A stretch of DNA of 64,000 bases, from positions 1-64,000 of the forward strand of contig CBDVCE010000009.1 in assembly GCA_965372405.1 (NCBI GenBank). Direction: 5' to 3'. Positions 26,431 through 35,457 of this stretch are shown here, piece by piece; the first letter of the stretch is position 1, and each line of letters begins with the position of its first letter. The translations under genes were made by a program, and so were the position numbers. This stretch comes from Sunxiuqinia sp965372405 (GTDB taxonomy: Bacteria; Bacteroidota; Bacteroidia; Bacteroidales; Prolixibacteraceae). The notes below the pieces were generated by a model. That model was not told the DNA's origin. It saw nothing but the letters and a program-made list of their open reading frames with translations, and ran no database searches.

Positions 26431-27075
26431 ATGCTTTTAAAACCAATACAAATGAACGTACCTTATATTGAATTCCAGCCTGATAACACAGAGTCGGTAT
26501 CCGATGCTATTGCTCAATTATCTTACAATAAGATCGATCAATTCCCTTGGGCAGTTCCGACAAACAAACCTGTTGTCAATTTTAAAATTGCTCACAATAA
26601 TCACTTCATTTTACTTCACTACAATGTTGTTGAGAGTGAAATATTAGCACGGTATACAAAACACAATGATCCCGTATATACGGATAGTTGCGTTGAGTTC
26701 TTCATTTCTTTTGAAGGAGATGAAAACTACTACAATTTCGAACTAAACTGTTTGGGCACATGTCTTTCGGCCTGTGGTCCCAACAGAAATAAAAGGGAGT
26801 CTCTACCTATAAATTTAATCAACACCATTCGTACTCAAACAAAACTGGAAAGGAATGGTAGTGATCAATTCAATTGGGAATTGACTGTTTTAATCCCTCA
26901 GGAAGCATTTATTTATAAAAACTTAAATAGCTTATCCGGTAAAAAAGCAACCGCTAATTTCTACAAGTGTGGAGATGATCTTAAAGATCCACATTACATT
27001 AGCTGGAGCAATATCAGAACTCCTCAACCCGATTTTCATCAACCACCATTTTTTGGTGAATTAAATTTTTTATAA
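26431..27075 (+). CDS. Carbohydrate-binding family 9-like domain protein
   Basis: A 214-residue protein without a signal peptide, matching the DOMON/CBM9-like fold seen in Bacteroidota sugar loci: KPVVNFKIAHNNHFILLHYNV, the VYTDSCVEFFISF strand, YYNFELNCLGTCLSACGP and the closing PHYISWSN. It lies 5 bases after the NagB-LmbE gene and 32 before the LacI-type gene, so the three are probably one operon. It may bind a sugar in the cytoplasm. An internal ATG seven codons in (MNVPYIEF) is an alternative start. No enzymatic residues could be assigned. Confidence 0.7.
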   Translation: MLLKPIQMNVPYIEFQPDNTESVSDAIAQLSYNKIDQFPWAVPTNKPVVNFKIAHNNHFILLHYNVVESEILARYTKHNDPVYTDSCVEFFISFEGDENYYNFELNCLGTCLSACGPNRNKRESLPINLINTIRTQTKLERNGSDQFNWELTVLIPQEAFIYKNLNSLSGKKATANFYKCGDDLKDPHYISWSNIRTPQPDFHQPPFFGELNFL

Positions 27076-27107
27076 CTCAGATTTTTTTGGAATATTTGAC
27101 CGCGAAT

Positions 27108-28193
27108 ATGAAAGGTAAAGATTCGAATAGAACAACGGGCACACGCATCAAAGATATTGCTGAAAAAGCAGGAGTATCTACTGGTACGGTTGACCGTGTC
27201 CTTCATGATCGCGGTCGGGTATCCGAATTGGTTAAAGAGAAAGTTTTAAAGATTGCCAAAGAGCTTAATTATGAACCAAATCTACTGGCTCGGGCTCTGG
27301 TATCAAAACGTAATTACAGAATTGCAGCCCTTATTCCTGATTCTTCGTTGGATGGATATTGGGGAGGGCCACAGGAAGGAATTGAAAAAGCGGGGAACGA
27401 ACTTAGACAATATGGTGTTACAGTCACCAAACACGTGTTTAATCAATTTGATGTAGATACATTTCGAAAAGAGGCAGAGGAAGTTTCCAACCAAGCTTAT
27501 GATGGCATATTAACAGCTCCTGTTTTCTACAAAGAATCATTGGCGTTTTTGAATCGATGGAAAAGAGAAGGTATTCCTTTTAATTTATTCAACACACACA
27601 TTCCTGATTATGAGCCTCTGGCTTACATTGGGCAAGATTCTTATCAAAGTGGTCTGCTTGCAGCTAAACTTCTTCATTATGGTTTTCAAGAACCTGCAAC
27701 ATTTGTGGTTGCCCATATTGATGAAGATGTACCAAATTCATCACACCTAATTAAAAAGGAACAAGGCTTTCTAGATTACTTTGATCAGCTTCCTGAGAAT
27801 GAATACAAAATCATTCACGAAGAGCTTTCTCATGCCAATGATGATATCCACTTTGCTAAACAAATGGATAAGATAGTTTCCAGAAATCCAGAAATATCAG
27901 GCTTTTTTGTCACTACCTCAAAAGCATACACTATTGCATCTTACTTAAAATCGAAAAAACTAAAGGATTTACGTTTGGTTGGATATGATTTACTAAAAAA
28001 GAATTTAGATTTCTTGAATCAGGGTTGTATAGATTTTCTAATCAACCAAAATCCAATAGGACAAGGTTATTATGGCATCCAACTCCTCATCGATCATTTA
28101 ATTTTCAAAAAAGACGTACCACCTATCAAGTATCTTCCACTGGATATAATAACACGTGAAAACCTTCACTATTATATAAATAGTGGAAACTAG
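27108..28193 (+). CDS. LacI-family transcriptional regulator
   Basis: Regulator of 361 aa with an N-terminal LacI helix-turn-helix (TRIKDIAEKAGVSTGTVDRVLHDRG), hinge (LLARALVSKR) and a periplasmic-binding-type sensor domain (RIAALIPDSS, YIGQDSYQSGLLAAKLL). The ATG at 27108 replaces a TTG seven codons upstream. It closes the NagB-LmbE/CBM9-like run and is convergent with the rhamnose operon, 27 bases from rhaA's end, so it may control either unit; amino-sugar control is favoured by co-orientation. Candidate site: the CGTGCACG palindrome at 24375. Confidence 0.88.
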   Translation: MKGKDSNRTTGTRIKDIAEKAGVSTGTVDRVLHDRGRVSELVKEKVLKIAKELNYEPNLLARALVSKRNYRIAALIPDSSLDGYWGGPQEGIEKAGNELRQYGVTVTKHVFNQFDVDTFRKEAEEVSNQAYDGILTAPVFYKESLAFLNRWKREGIPFNLFNTHIPDYEPLAYIGQDSYQSGLLAAKLLHYGFQEPATFVVAHIDEDVPNSSHLIKKEQGFLDYFDQLPENEYKIIHEELSHANDDIHFAKQMDKIVSRNPEISGFFVTTSKAYTIASYLKSKKLKDLRLVGYDLLKKNLDFLNQGCIDFLINQNPIGQGYYGIQLLIDHLIFKKDVPPIKYLPLDIITRENLHYYINSGN

Positions 28194-28220
28194 CTTATTT
28201 CAAAATTGGCTTAAACAACT

Positions 28221-29489
28221 CTACCTTCTCAACAATACTTCTTTTTCATATTGCTGAATATCTGCAATAAAATCTTCAGCCACAGGAACACCTTGTTGCA
28301 AGCAATAGTAATCCCAAACAGCACCAAAAGGTTTTGTTTTTAGCTCTTCAAGCATTGCTAATCTTTCAAAATTTTGACCAGTTTCTTCCAGTTCAACTAA
28401 TTTTGCAGTAGGTTCTAGCAAAGCAATCATAAATGCTTTTTTCGTTGCGCGTGTCCCTATTACGTATGCACCTATACGATTAATTGATGCATCAAAGAAG
28501 TCAAGGCCAATCTTCACTCTATCTAAAAAATCATTACGAACAATTTCTGATGCAATAAGCTGCACATCATCATTCAAGGTCACAACATGGTCAGAATCCC
28601 AACGAATTGGACGGGTTACATGCAATAGTACTTCATCAATAAATTGCAGGCAAGCAGAAATTTTGTCACCTACTTGTTCAGTTGGATGAAAATGTCCATT
28701 ATCCAAACAAATCATCTTATTACGGCTAATTGCGTATCCCAGATAAAAATCATGTGATCCAACAGTCATTGATTCGGCACCAATTCCAAACAACTTGCTC
28801 TCAACCGCATCCTTCATATGTTCTTTTGGATAATCAACCGCCATTGCTTCATCCAATGATTTCTTAAGAGTTTCACGCAAGCCATTTCGATCAATCGGAG
28901 TATCTTTCGATCCATCAGGAATCCAAGTATTATGTACACAAGGAGTTCCTAGTTGCTTACCAATTTCAGCTGATATTTCACGGCAACGCTTAAGGTGTTC
29001 CACCCAGAATTTGCGAACATCTTCATCTTTTGATGACAATGTATAACCAGAATCAGCCATTGGATGAGAAAAAAATGAAGCATTAAAATCCATTCCAATT
29101 CCTTTATCCTTGCACCAGTCGATCCAGCTCTGAAAGTGTTTTATTTCAATTTGATTCCGATCGATTTTTTCTCCTTTAAAATCTCCATAAATGGCGTGCA
29201 AGTTCAACCGCTGTTTCCCTGGGAGTAGTGAAAGTACTTTTTCAAGGTCAGCACGCATTTCGGTAATAGAAGTGGCCTTGCCTGGATAATTACCTGTAGC
29301 CTGTATTCCCCCTCCTGACAATTCCGCATCAGGAGTTTCAAAACCACCTACATCATCCGCTTGCCAGCAGTGCAGACTTATGACTATGTTTTCCATTTTA
29401 CTTAAAACCACCTCGGTATCTACTCCTAAAGCAGCATATTGCTCTTTGGCAATCTCGTATGCCTTCTTTACTAACTCAATATTTCTCAT
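28221..29489 (-). CDS. rhaA: L-rhamnose isomerase
   Basis: Converts L-rhamnose to L-rhamnulose; 422 aa, the normal RhaA size. Metal-site and family blocks are present: ISLHCWQADDVGGFE, GNYPGKA, LNLHAIYGD, the FNASFFSHP segment, HNTWIPDGSKD, GIGAESMTVGSHDFY and LDNGHFHPTE. It ends the rhamnose operon, 9 bases after rhaM. No rhamnulokinase (rhaB) or rhamnulose-1-phosphate aldolase (rhaD) gene is in the window, so the next steps are encoded elsewhere. Confidence 0.95.
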   Translation of the reverse strand: MRNIELVKKAYEIAKEQYAALGVDTEVVLSKMENIVISLHCWQADDVGGFETPDAELSGGGIQATGNYPGKATSITEMRADLEKVLSLLPGKQRLNLHAIYGDFKGEKIDRNQIEIKHFQSWIDWCKDKGIGMDFNASFFSHPMADSGYTLSSKDEDVRKFWVEHLKRCREISAEIGKQLGTPCVHNTWIPDGSKDTPIDRNGLRETLKKSLDEAMAVDYPKEHMKDAVESKLFGIGAESMTVGSHDFYLGYAISRNKMICLDNGHFHPTEQVGDKISACLQFIDEVLLHVTRPIRWDSDHVVTLNDDVQLIASEIVRNDFLDRVKIGLDFFDASINRIGAYVIGTRATKKAFMIALLEPTAKLVELEETGQNFERLAMLEELKTKPFGAVWDYYCLQQGVPVAEDFIADIQQYEKEVLLRR

Positions 29490-29498
29490 TGTACAGTT

Positions 29499-29813
29499 TT
29501 ATTCCATGTAAAAAACTTCTTCCAATTCTACTGAAACAGGTGAATTGTCAGGATTTGTTTTCATGACATCAGCCATAAAAGCCCACCATTTCTGAACAAC
29601 ATCTGTTTGTTCCAGATTCTGAGAACCACCATCACCACCCACTTTCTGAAAAGCGAACAGCGTATTGGTTTCTTCATCCAGAAAAATAGAATACTCGCTA
29701 ACACCTGCATCTTTTAGTAACTTTCTCAGTTCCGGCCATATTTCATCGTGCCTCTTCTTGTATTCTTCTTTTTGACCTTCGTTGAGGTGCATTTTAAAAG
29801 CTAGGCGTTTCAT
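29499..29813 (-). CDS. rhaM: L-rhamnose mutarotase
   Basis: A 104-residue dimeric-type mutarotase that speeds anomer exchange of L-rhamnose. Family signs are RLAFKMHLNEGQKEEYKKRHDEIWPEL (catalytic His22), YSIFLDEETNTLFAF, the acidic Trp-Trp region VVQKWWAFMADVM and the C-terminal LEEVFYME. It lies 8 bases from the rhamnosidase gene and 9 bases from rhaA, so it is clearly within one operon. Confidence 0.95.
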   Translation of the reverse strand: MKRLAFKMHLNEGQKEEYKKRHDEIWPELRKLLKDAGVSEYSIFLDEETNTLFAFQKVGGDGGSQNLEQTDVVQKWWAFMADVMKTNPDNSPVSVELEEVFYME

Positions 29814-29821
29814 TTTTTTAT

Positions 29822-32533
29822 TTATTCTGATTTTATGAAAATCAATTTATAAGCCCCTGCAACTAGTTCAATTTCTTTTGAATCTGAACTGAGGACAACT
29901 GACTCACCATTAATTCCTGCAATATCTTTAAACTGGTATCCGTCAGGAATGAAAAAAGTAGAAGATGTGTTTGCAGGAATAGTGACTTCCATCTCAACCG
30001 TAGATTCGCTACGTTTCCAATTTGATATGATTTTTCCATGAATGCAATTATGACTGGTTTCAACAAATGAAACATCATCGATGAAAATCGGTTTCATAAA
30101 AAAGTGGTAAAAACCAGGACTCGCCGGATCAATCTGTATACCACCAAGACCTTTGAAGAACCATGTTGAGAAATCACCCAGAAAAATGTGATTTTGAGAA
30201 CCTTCGCTCCCATCCCAATCTTCTCTCAATGCTGTACTACCCTCCTCTATCCAGAGCCCCCATGAAGGGAAATCTTTCTTATTGAGCATTTCATATACCA
30301 GATTATTATGACCGTACTCACGTAAAACATTCAGTACATATTTACTTCCCAGCAATCCAAAATCAGGATGATTATCTTTTTCATTGATACGGGCAACCAG
30401 ATCATTCACCGTATTCTCAATCGCATTTTCAGGAGCCAATCCCTGAAAAATGGCACAACTCAGCGCTGTTTGAGTTTGCACTTTATAATGATTGGTTTCT
30501 GAATCAAAAAACTTCGCATTGAAAGCAGTCTTAACTTGCTCTGCAAGCTTAGCATATTTTGTCTGATCATCAGTCTTTCCAAGAATACCTGCCATTTTCG
30601 ATAGAGTCACCGCATCGAAATAATAATAGCTTGTTGATGTAACTTCAACCGGAGTTTTAACCAGTGCAACCCAATCTCCCAATCCGATATGCTGAATCCC
30701 ATTATCTGCTCTTGTTCCCAGATAATCAACATAAAGCTTTATTGCGTCGTAATTCTCTTGAATCACTGTAGTATCACCATAATATTCATATAAATGCCAT
30801 GCAATCACCGGCAAAGCACTATCCCATGCTGGTCCATTTCCCCAATCATATCCCCAGCCAGAAGTTGGCACAATACCAGGTAATTCACCACTTTCACGTT
30901 GTTCGTCACGAATATCTTGCAACCATTTGCGATAGGCCATAATGCTATTGAAATTCCACAAACCTAACTCGCTTGAGATATGCGCATCACCCGTCCACCC
31001 ATTTTTTTCCCGATGTGGACAATCCGTTGGAATACTGTGGAAATTACTTAAATACGAATTCATAGTAGCCTGATAAAGCTTATTGAAGAGTTCATTTGAA
31101 CAACGGAACTCACCAACTTTTTCAGAATTGGTACTAAGGAAGAGACCCTCAATTTCAATCTGTGACAGATCAATCGCTGGCTCTGTTTTTACTTCAATAT
31201 ACTGATACCCGTGATAGGTAAAACGAGGAGTATATTCTTCCTGTTCTCCGCCTTTCAAATAATAAATATCAGTTTGAAAAGCTAACTCCCCTTTTGGAAT
31301 TCTTGTGTGACGAGCAATAATCTCTGGGGCAACAGAATAGTCATCGTTCACCTGCTCTCCAAATAGCATGGTAACTTTCGTCCCATTTTTACCTTTAATT
31401 TTCAGGGTGGCAGTTCCTGCAAAATTCTCACCCATATCGAAAACATATCGACCTGAACTTATTGCGTGAGAAGCCACTGGTTTTATATTCCTAACTACTT
31501 TTATTGATGGTGAAACCTGCGCCGAAATTTTTCCTCCAGGTGAGTTCGTTTCTAAAGCTGGGCTCCAGTTAGAATCGTCGTAATTAGCCGATGCCCAATT
31601 CCCCAAATCCAAGCGTGCATCATAAATTTCACCTGCATATAGACTATTAAATCGCATTGGTCCTTCGCTCCATTTCCAGCTATCATCGGTTGATATAAAT
31701 TCAACAGATCCATCATTATATTCAAGCCTAACATCCATAAGCAATCGAGGTGTTTTACGCCAAGGAGCTTTCTCAAAATACCAAACAGCTTTCGACTGGA
31801 CATTATACCATCCATTTCCTAGAAGAACGCCAATTCCATTTTGCCCCTCAATCAAATTGCTTGTAATATCATAAGTGACATACAACACACGACGATCGAA
31901 ACGGGTATAACCTGGCTCTAAAAAGCTATCTCCCATTTTTTTGTTATTCACATACAATTCGTGATATCCCAGTCCGGCAACATAAGCGGTCGCTCGTTTT
32001 AATCCGGCTTTTGTTTCAATATTCTTTCTAAAATATGGAGAAGGACGCGAAACAGTATCTTCCGTATTAGTAATCCATTTCCCTTTCCACTTTGATTCTT
32101 TCAGATAGGCTGTTTCGAACATGGTTGGATCAGCATATTCAGTAAGCTCGCCTTCCTGATCCCAAATCCTAACTGCCCAATAGTAACGCATTCCTGATTC
32201 CAAAGATGGCCCATTGTAAGTTACTTTATTCACATTTCCGATTTGCTTTCCACTATCCCAGACATCTGCTTTGCCTCTTTTCAAATTATCAACCGATGTG
32301 CTAACAAGCACCTGAAATGCAGTTTGTTTCGCCCCAATACGACTATCCTGCATTTGCCATAACATCAAAGGATTAGAATTATCAGTACCTATTGGTTTTA
32401 CAGAATGATCTACCTTCAATTCAACAACTTTACAATCTTTATTTTCAGTCTTTTCACAGGAAAGGATACCTACAAATACAACAAGCAAAATAGCCAATTC
32501 ACAGTAGTGATAAATATTGTTTTTCAGTTTCAT
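29822..32533 (-). CDS. Alpha-L-rhamnosidase (GH78), lipoprotein
   Basis: Cleaves terminal L-rhamnose from glycans or glycosides. Lipoprotein signal ending at Cys26 (VGILSC). The domain order is that of large GH78 enzymes: Fn3-like N-domain (about 35-140), Bac_rhamnosid_N (GYHELYVNNKKMGDSFLEPGY), a beta domain, the (alpha/alpha)6 catalytic barrel with DCPHREKNGWTGDA (504-517), and a C-terminal beta domain. Length 903 aa is normal. Encoded between rhaT and rhaM, it feeds rhamnose to the importer. Confidence 0.94.
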   Translation of the reverse strand: MKLKNNIYHYCELAILLVVFVGILSCEKTENKDCKVVELKVDHSVKPIGTDNSNPLMLWQMQDSRIGAKQTAFQVLVSTSVDNLKRGKADVWDSGKQIGNVNKVTYNGPSLESGMRYYWAVRIWDQEGELTEYADPTMFETAYLKESKWKGKWITNTEDTVSRPSPYFRKNIETKAGLKRATAYVAGLGYHELYVNNKKMGDSFLEPGYTRFDRRVLYVTYDITSNLIEGQNGIGVLLGNGWYNVQSKAVWYFEKAPWRKTPRLLMDVRLEYNDGSVEFISTDDSWKWSEGPMRFNSLYAGEIYDARLDLGNWASANYDDSNWSPALETNSPGGKISAQVSPSIKVVRNIKPVASHAISSGRYVFDMGENFAGTATLKIKGKNGTKVTMLFGEQVNDDYSVAPEIIARHTRIPKGELAFQTDIYYLKGGEQEEYTPRFTYHGYQYIEVKTEPAIDLSQIEIEGLFLSTNSEKVGEFRCSNELFNKLYQATMNSYLSNFHSIPTDCPHREKNGWTGDAHISSELGLWNFNSIMAYRKWLQDIRDEQRESGELPGIVPTSGWGYDWGNGPAWDSALPVIAWHLYEYYGDTTVIQENYDAIKLYVDYLGTRADNGIQHIGLGDWVALVKTPVEVTSTSYYYFDAVTLSKMAGILGKTDDQTKYAKLAEQVKTAFNAKFFDSETNHYKVQTQTALSCAIFQGLAPENAIENTVNDLVARINEKDNHPDFGLLGSKYVLNVLREYGHNNLVYEMLNKKDFPSWGLWIEEGSTALREDWDGSEGSQNHIFLGDFSTWFFKGLGGIQIDPASPGFYHFFMKPIFIDDVSFVETSHNCIHGKIISNWKRSESTVEMEVTIPANTSSTFFIPDGYQFKDIAGINGESVVLSSDSKEIELVAGAYKLIFIKSE

Positions 32534-32571
32534 CGTATTGAATAATTAATAGATAAATTTGATTTTAATAA

Positions 32572-33624
32572 TTACATTGAATTACCAATACCCACTAGCA
32601 CTACCGATAATAGAATTACGAATATCCCCACCGATATTGTCCATTTAGTTTTAGTAGCAACCCCATGCCATTCTTTTCTATAAATTCCCCACATATTCGC
32701 TGTTAAAATTATAGTTGACATATGTAGAATCCATGAACTTGCTCCGTTTCCCAACTTGCTTTCTCCCATTCCGTAGAAGAAAAACTGAAGAAACCAGGTC
32801 GTTCCGGCTAATGCAGAAAATAGTGTGTTTTTAATAATTGGCGTTGATTTATTGGTAAAATCTCCGTAAGATTTATTCTTGATACTCAGAATTGTAGTCC
32901 AAATAAAATTCGTAGTTAATCCTCCCCAAAGAATAACAACAAATGTTACATTGTTCTGAAACAAAGGATTAAAACCTGCCTTAACTGCGGCTTCTGCCAG
33001 TGGTTTTCCAGCCTCAATCCCAAAGTTGAAAAAAGAACTTAATATCCCAGATAAAACGGCAATAATCAACCCTTTTACCAGACTAAACTCAGCAACACTT
33101 GCCTTACTTTCCTCCTCTGAAAGTTCCCCTTCTTTCATAATTCCAGCCTTTCCACAAATTGCAATTCCTAAAATACAAATCAGTACTCCTAAAAGTACAA
33201 GCTGCCCTCCAGAAGTTGACATCATATCTGTAAATGATATCTTACCCGCCGTCGGATTAATATTATAATAGATTGAAGGAACAATTGCACCAAAAGCAGC
33301 ACAAAATCCAAGCACCACTGAATTTCCAAGAGACATACCTAGATACCTGACTCCCAAACCATAAGACAAACCTCCAACACCCCACAGCAGTCCCATTAAA
33401 AAGGTGAAAAATAAAATCTGACTCGAACTTGATGCAATTATACTCGCAAACCCAGGCACAGTTAAAAAGGCTGCTATTGGTGGTACGATTAACCATGAAA
33501 AAAGTCCTCCCAAAATCCAGTAACTTTCCCAAGCCCATCCCTTAACTTTATTATATGGCATATAAAAACTCCCTGAGGCAAAACCTCCTATAGAGTGGTA
33601 CAAAAGCCCTAATAATGCTTGCAT
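32572..33624 (-). CDS. rhaT: L-rhamnose:H+ symporter
   Basis: Inner-membrane rhamnose importer of 350 aa with about ten hydrophobic helices. Typical RhaT blocks are GGFASGSFYMPYNKVKGWAWESYW, the GLLWGVGGLSYGLGVRYLGMSLGN segment and FYGMGESKLG near the end. It is the first gene of the rhamnose operon. The 219-base upstream gap contains a minus-strand TATTTTTG (33703-33696) that could be the -7 box, about 70 bases before the start codon. Confidence 0.93.
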   Translation of the reverse strand: MQALLGLLYHSIGGFASGSFYMPYNKVKGWAWESYWILGGLFSWLIVPPIAAFLTVPGFASIIASSSSQILFFTFLMGLLWGVGGLSYGLGVRYLGMSLGNSVVLGFCAAFGAIVPSIYYNINPTAGKISFTDMMSTSGGQLVLLGVLICILGIAICGKAGIMKEGELSEEESKASVAEFSLVKGLIIAVLSGILSSFFNFGIEAGKPLAEAAVKAGFNPLFQNNVTFVVILWGGLTTNFIWTTILSIKNKSYGDFTNKSTPIIKNTLFSALAGTTWFLQFFFYGMGESKLGNGASSWILHMSTIILTANMWGIYRKEWHGVATKTKWTISVGIFVILLSVVLVGIGNSM

Positions 33625-33777
33625 ATCAAATTTTTATTTAATTTTTCTTAATGTTTTTAATATTTTTGACCATCACATGATCTATTCACTACTGACAAAA
33701 ATACATTATGAATCAGACCCAACCAATGCATAAATTGATAATTCATTTGCACATTTTGGACTAGAGATTATTGGCAT

Positions 33778-33820
33778 AAAAAAAAGAAGGCTTACAAATC
33801 TGATAACTTGCGAGCCTTCT
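33778..33820 (-). terminator. Rho-independent terminator after the serine hydrolase gene
   Basis: On the minus strand an 8-bp stem (AGAAGGCT with AGCCTTCT) around a 20-base loop is followed by a run of eight T. It starts about 24 bases past the serine hydrolase stop and insulates the rhamnose operon downstream. Confidence 0.85.
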
Positions 33821-33843
33821 CAATTAACATTCAATATTTGATG

Positions 33844-35283
33844 TTATGGTTTTGCCTCTTCAATAATTCGTTTTACATAGCTATTGTTTGGGTAGTGCTC
33901 TAGTACTTTTTGGTAGTACTCAATTGCATGAGCCATATCATCTACTTCTTTATATATTTCAGCCAGTTGAAAAGCAGCAGAAGGAGAATCGGGGAACAAC
34001 TTCGTATTCAATTCAAAAACTTTAATAGCATCTGTTTTATTTCCCGACCAGGATATTTGTTCTCCAAATTCATTTACCAGCTGTTCGTTTGCTGCAAATA
34101 AATATCGTAATGCAAGAATTCGCTTGATAGTTTGATCCAATTCATTATTATATAGAGCTTTTGCCAATAAAGACAGAACTGCTTTTTTTGTCTTTAATAC
34201 TGGGATATCATGTAGTACTGTGGCAATATCATCGGACAATTTCTTTTTAGATAAATACCCCATTCCTGTATTCGATAAAATAATAATTGAGTTTCTATCA
34301 TCAACAAAACGAGTAATCATAGAACTATATCCCTCAATTTGTCCATTGCACGAAACCGTATTAAATGTACTATCCTGTCCGGCAATCTTCAATCCTTCAA
34401 CATCCCAACTATAGTGATTCTCAGGATCAAATAATTTCGCTTTGCTTTCCTCAGATAAAAGTTCATTGGTATATAAAGCCTGCTCCCATCTATAAAGGTC
34501 ATCAACAGTTGAGAAAATATCACCCCCAGCTTTAAAAAGTGAAATATTAAAATCGGACTGATCTTGATAGCCACCTGATACCAACTTATAATCCTTAGCA
34601 ATAACAAGCTTTTGTCCGCTCACTTTTGCTATACCAGAATTAGTCATCCCAAGTGGTTGAAAACAGTATTCTGTGAAAACCTCCTCACAGCTTTTACCTG
34701 TAACTTTCTCAATAATCTCACCTAACAAATAATACCCTGCATTTGAATAGAAATAACGAGATCCTGGCTCAAAAAGCAATTGCATATTGCGTATGACATC
34801 CAGAAATTCAACATCGCTCATATTTTTATTGAATTCACCAGTTGTCCATCCCTCAATCTGAAAGTAATTTGGCAAACCTGAGCTATGTCCAAGCAAATGA
34901 TGAATTGTAATTTTTGAAGCTTTATCATCTGGAAACCCTGACAAATATTTACCTATTGAATCATTGAGTTGTAGCTTCCCTTCTTCTGCTAATTTCAATA
35001 TTATAGTTGCAGTAATTGGTTTTGTTAATGATCCAAGCAAAAAAGGAGTATTAACATTATTCTCTGTCTCCAATTCTACATCTGATTTCCCGTAAGCTTT
35101 ACTATAAATTATATTAGCATTTTCAACAACTAGTACAACTCCACTAAACAAATGACTCTTGGAATACGGCTTTACAACATCATCAATTTTGGCATTGAAT
35201 ATTTCAAATTCCTGAGCTATAGAAAACTGAGTATAAATAGATAGAAATAAGAGTAAGAATGTTTTCAATATTACTTTCATCAT
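33844..35283 (-). CDS. Serine hydrolase (beta-lactamase/class C family) with C-terminal TPR-like repeats
   Basis: Secreted or periplasmic protein of 479 aa with a signal peptide (LLLFLSIYTQFSIAQ). The PF00144 domain shows the catalytic SxxK (Ser85-Leu-Thr-Lys88, in LLGSLTKPI), the YxN motif (Tyr179-Ser-Asn181) and HHLLGHSSGLPNY. Residues about 390-479 form TPR-like helices (KVFELNTKLFPDSPSAAFQLAEIYKE). Such proteins include D-aminopeptidases, esterases and penicillin-binding-like hydrolases. Substrate not predictable. The second Met may be the true start. It stands alone with its own terminator. Confidence 0.85.
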   Translation of the reverse strand: MMKVILKTFLLLFLSIYTQFSIAQEFEIFNAKIDDVVKPYSKSHLFSGVVLVVENANIIYSKAYGKSDVELETENNVNTPFLLGSLTKPITATIILKLAEEGKLQLNDSIGKYLSGFPDDKASKITIHHLLGHSSGLPNYFQIEGWTTGEFNKNMSDVEFLDVIRNMQLLFEPGSRYFYSNAGYYLLGEIIEKVTGKSCEEVFTEYCFQPLGMTNSGIAKVSGQKLVIAKDYKLVSGGYQDQSDFNISLFKAGGDIFSTVDDLYRWEQALYTNELLSEESKAKLFDPENHYSWDVEGLKIAGQDSTFNTVSCNGQIEGYSSMITRFVDDRNSIIILSNTGMGYLSKKKLSDDIATVLHDIPVLKTKKAVLSLLAKALYNNELDQTIKRILALRYLFAANEQLVNEFGEQISWSGNKTDAIKVFELNTKLFPDSPSAAFQLAEIYKEVDDMAHAIEYYQKVLEHYPNNSYVKRIIEEAKP

Positions 35284-35457
35284 GCGAACTTTATTACATG
35301 TATTTAATTATTTTAGAGCTAAGGTCTGCAAATTTAACTATTGTTTTCAACAACTGTCTTTTTCTTTTGCACTTACAAAGCAACATTGCTCAATAACCTG
35401 CCACAATAATTCAATACAAAAATCTTTACAAATCCAATTACTATTAATGATTAAAGT

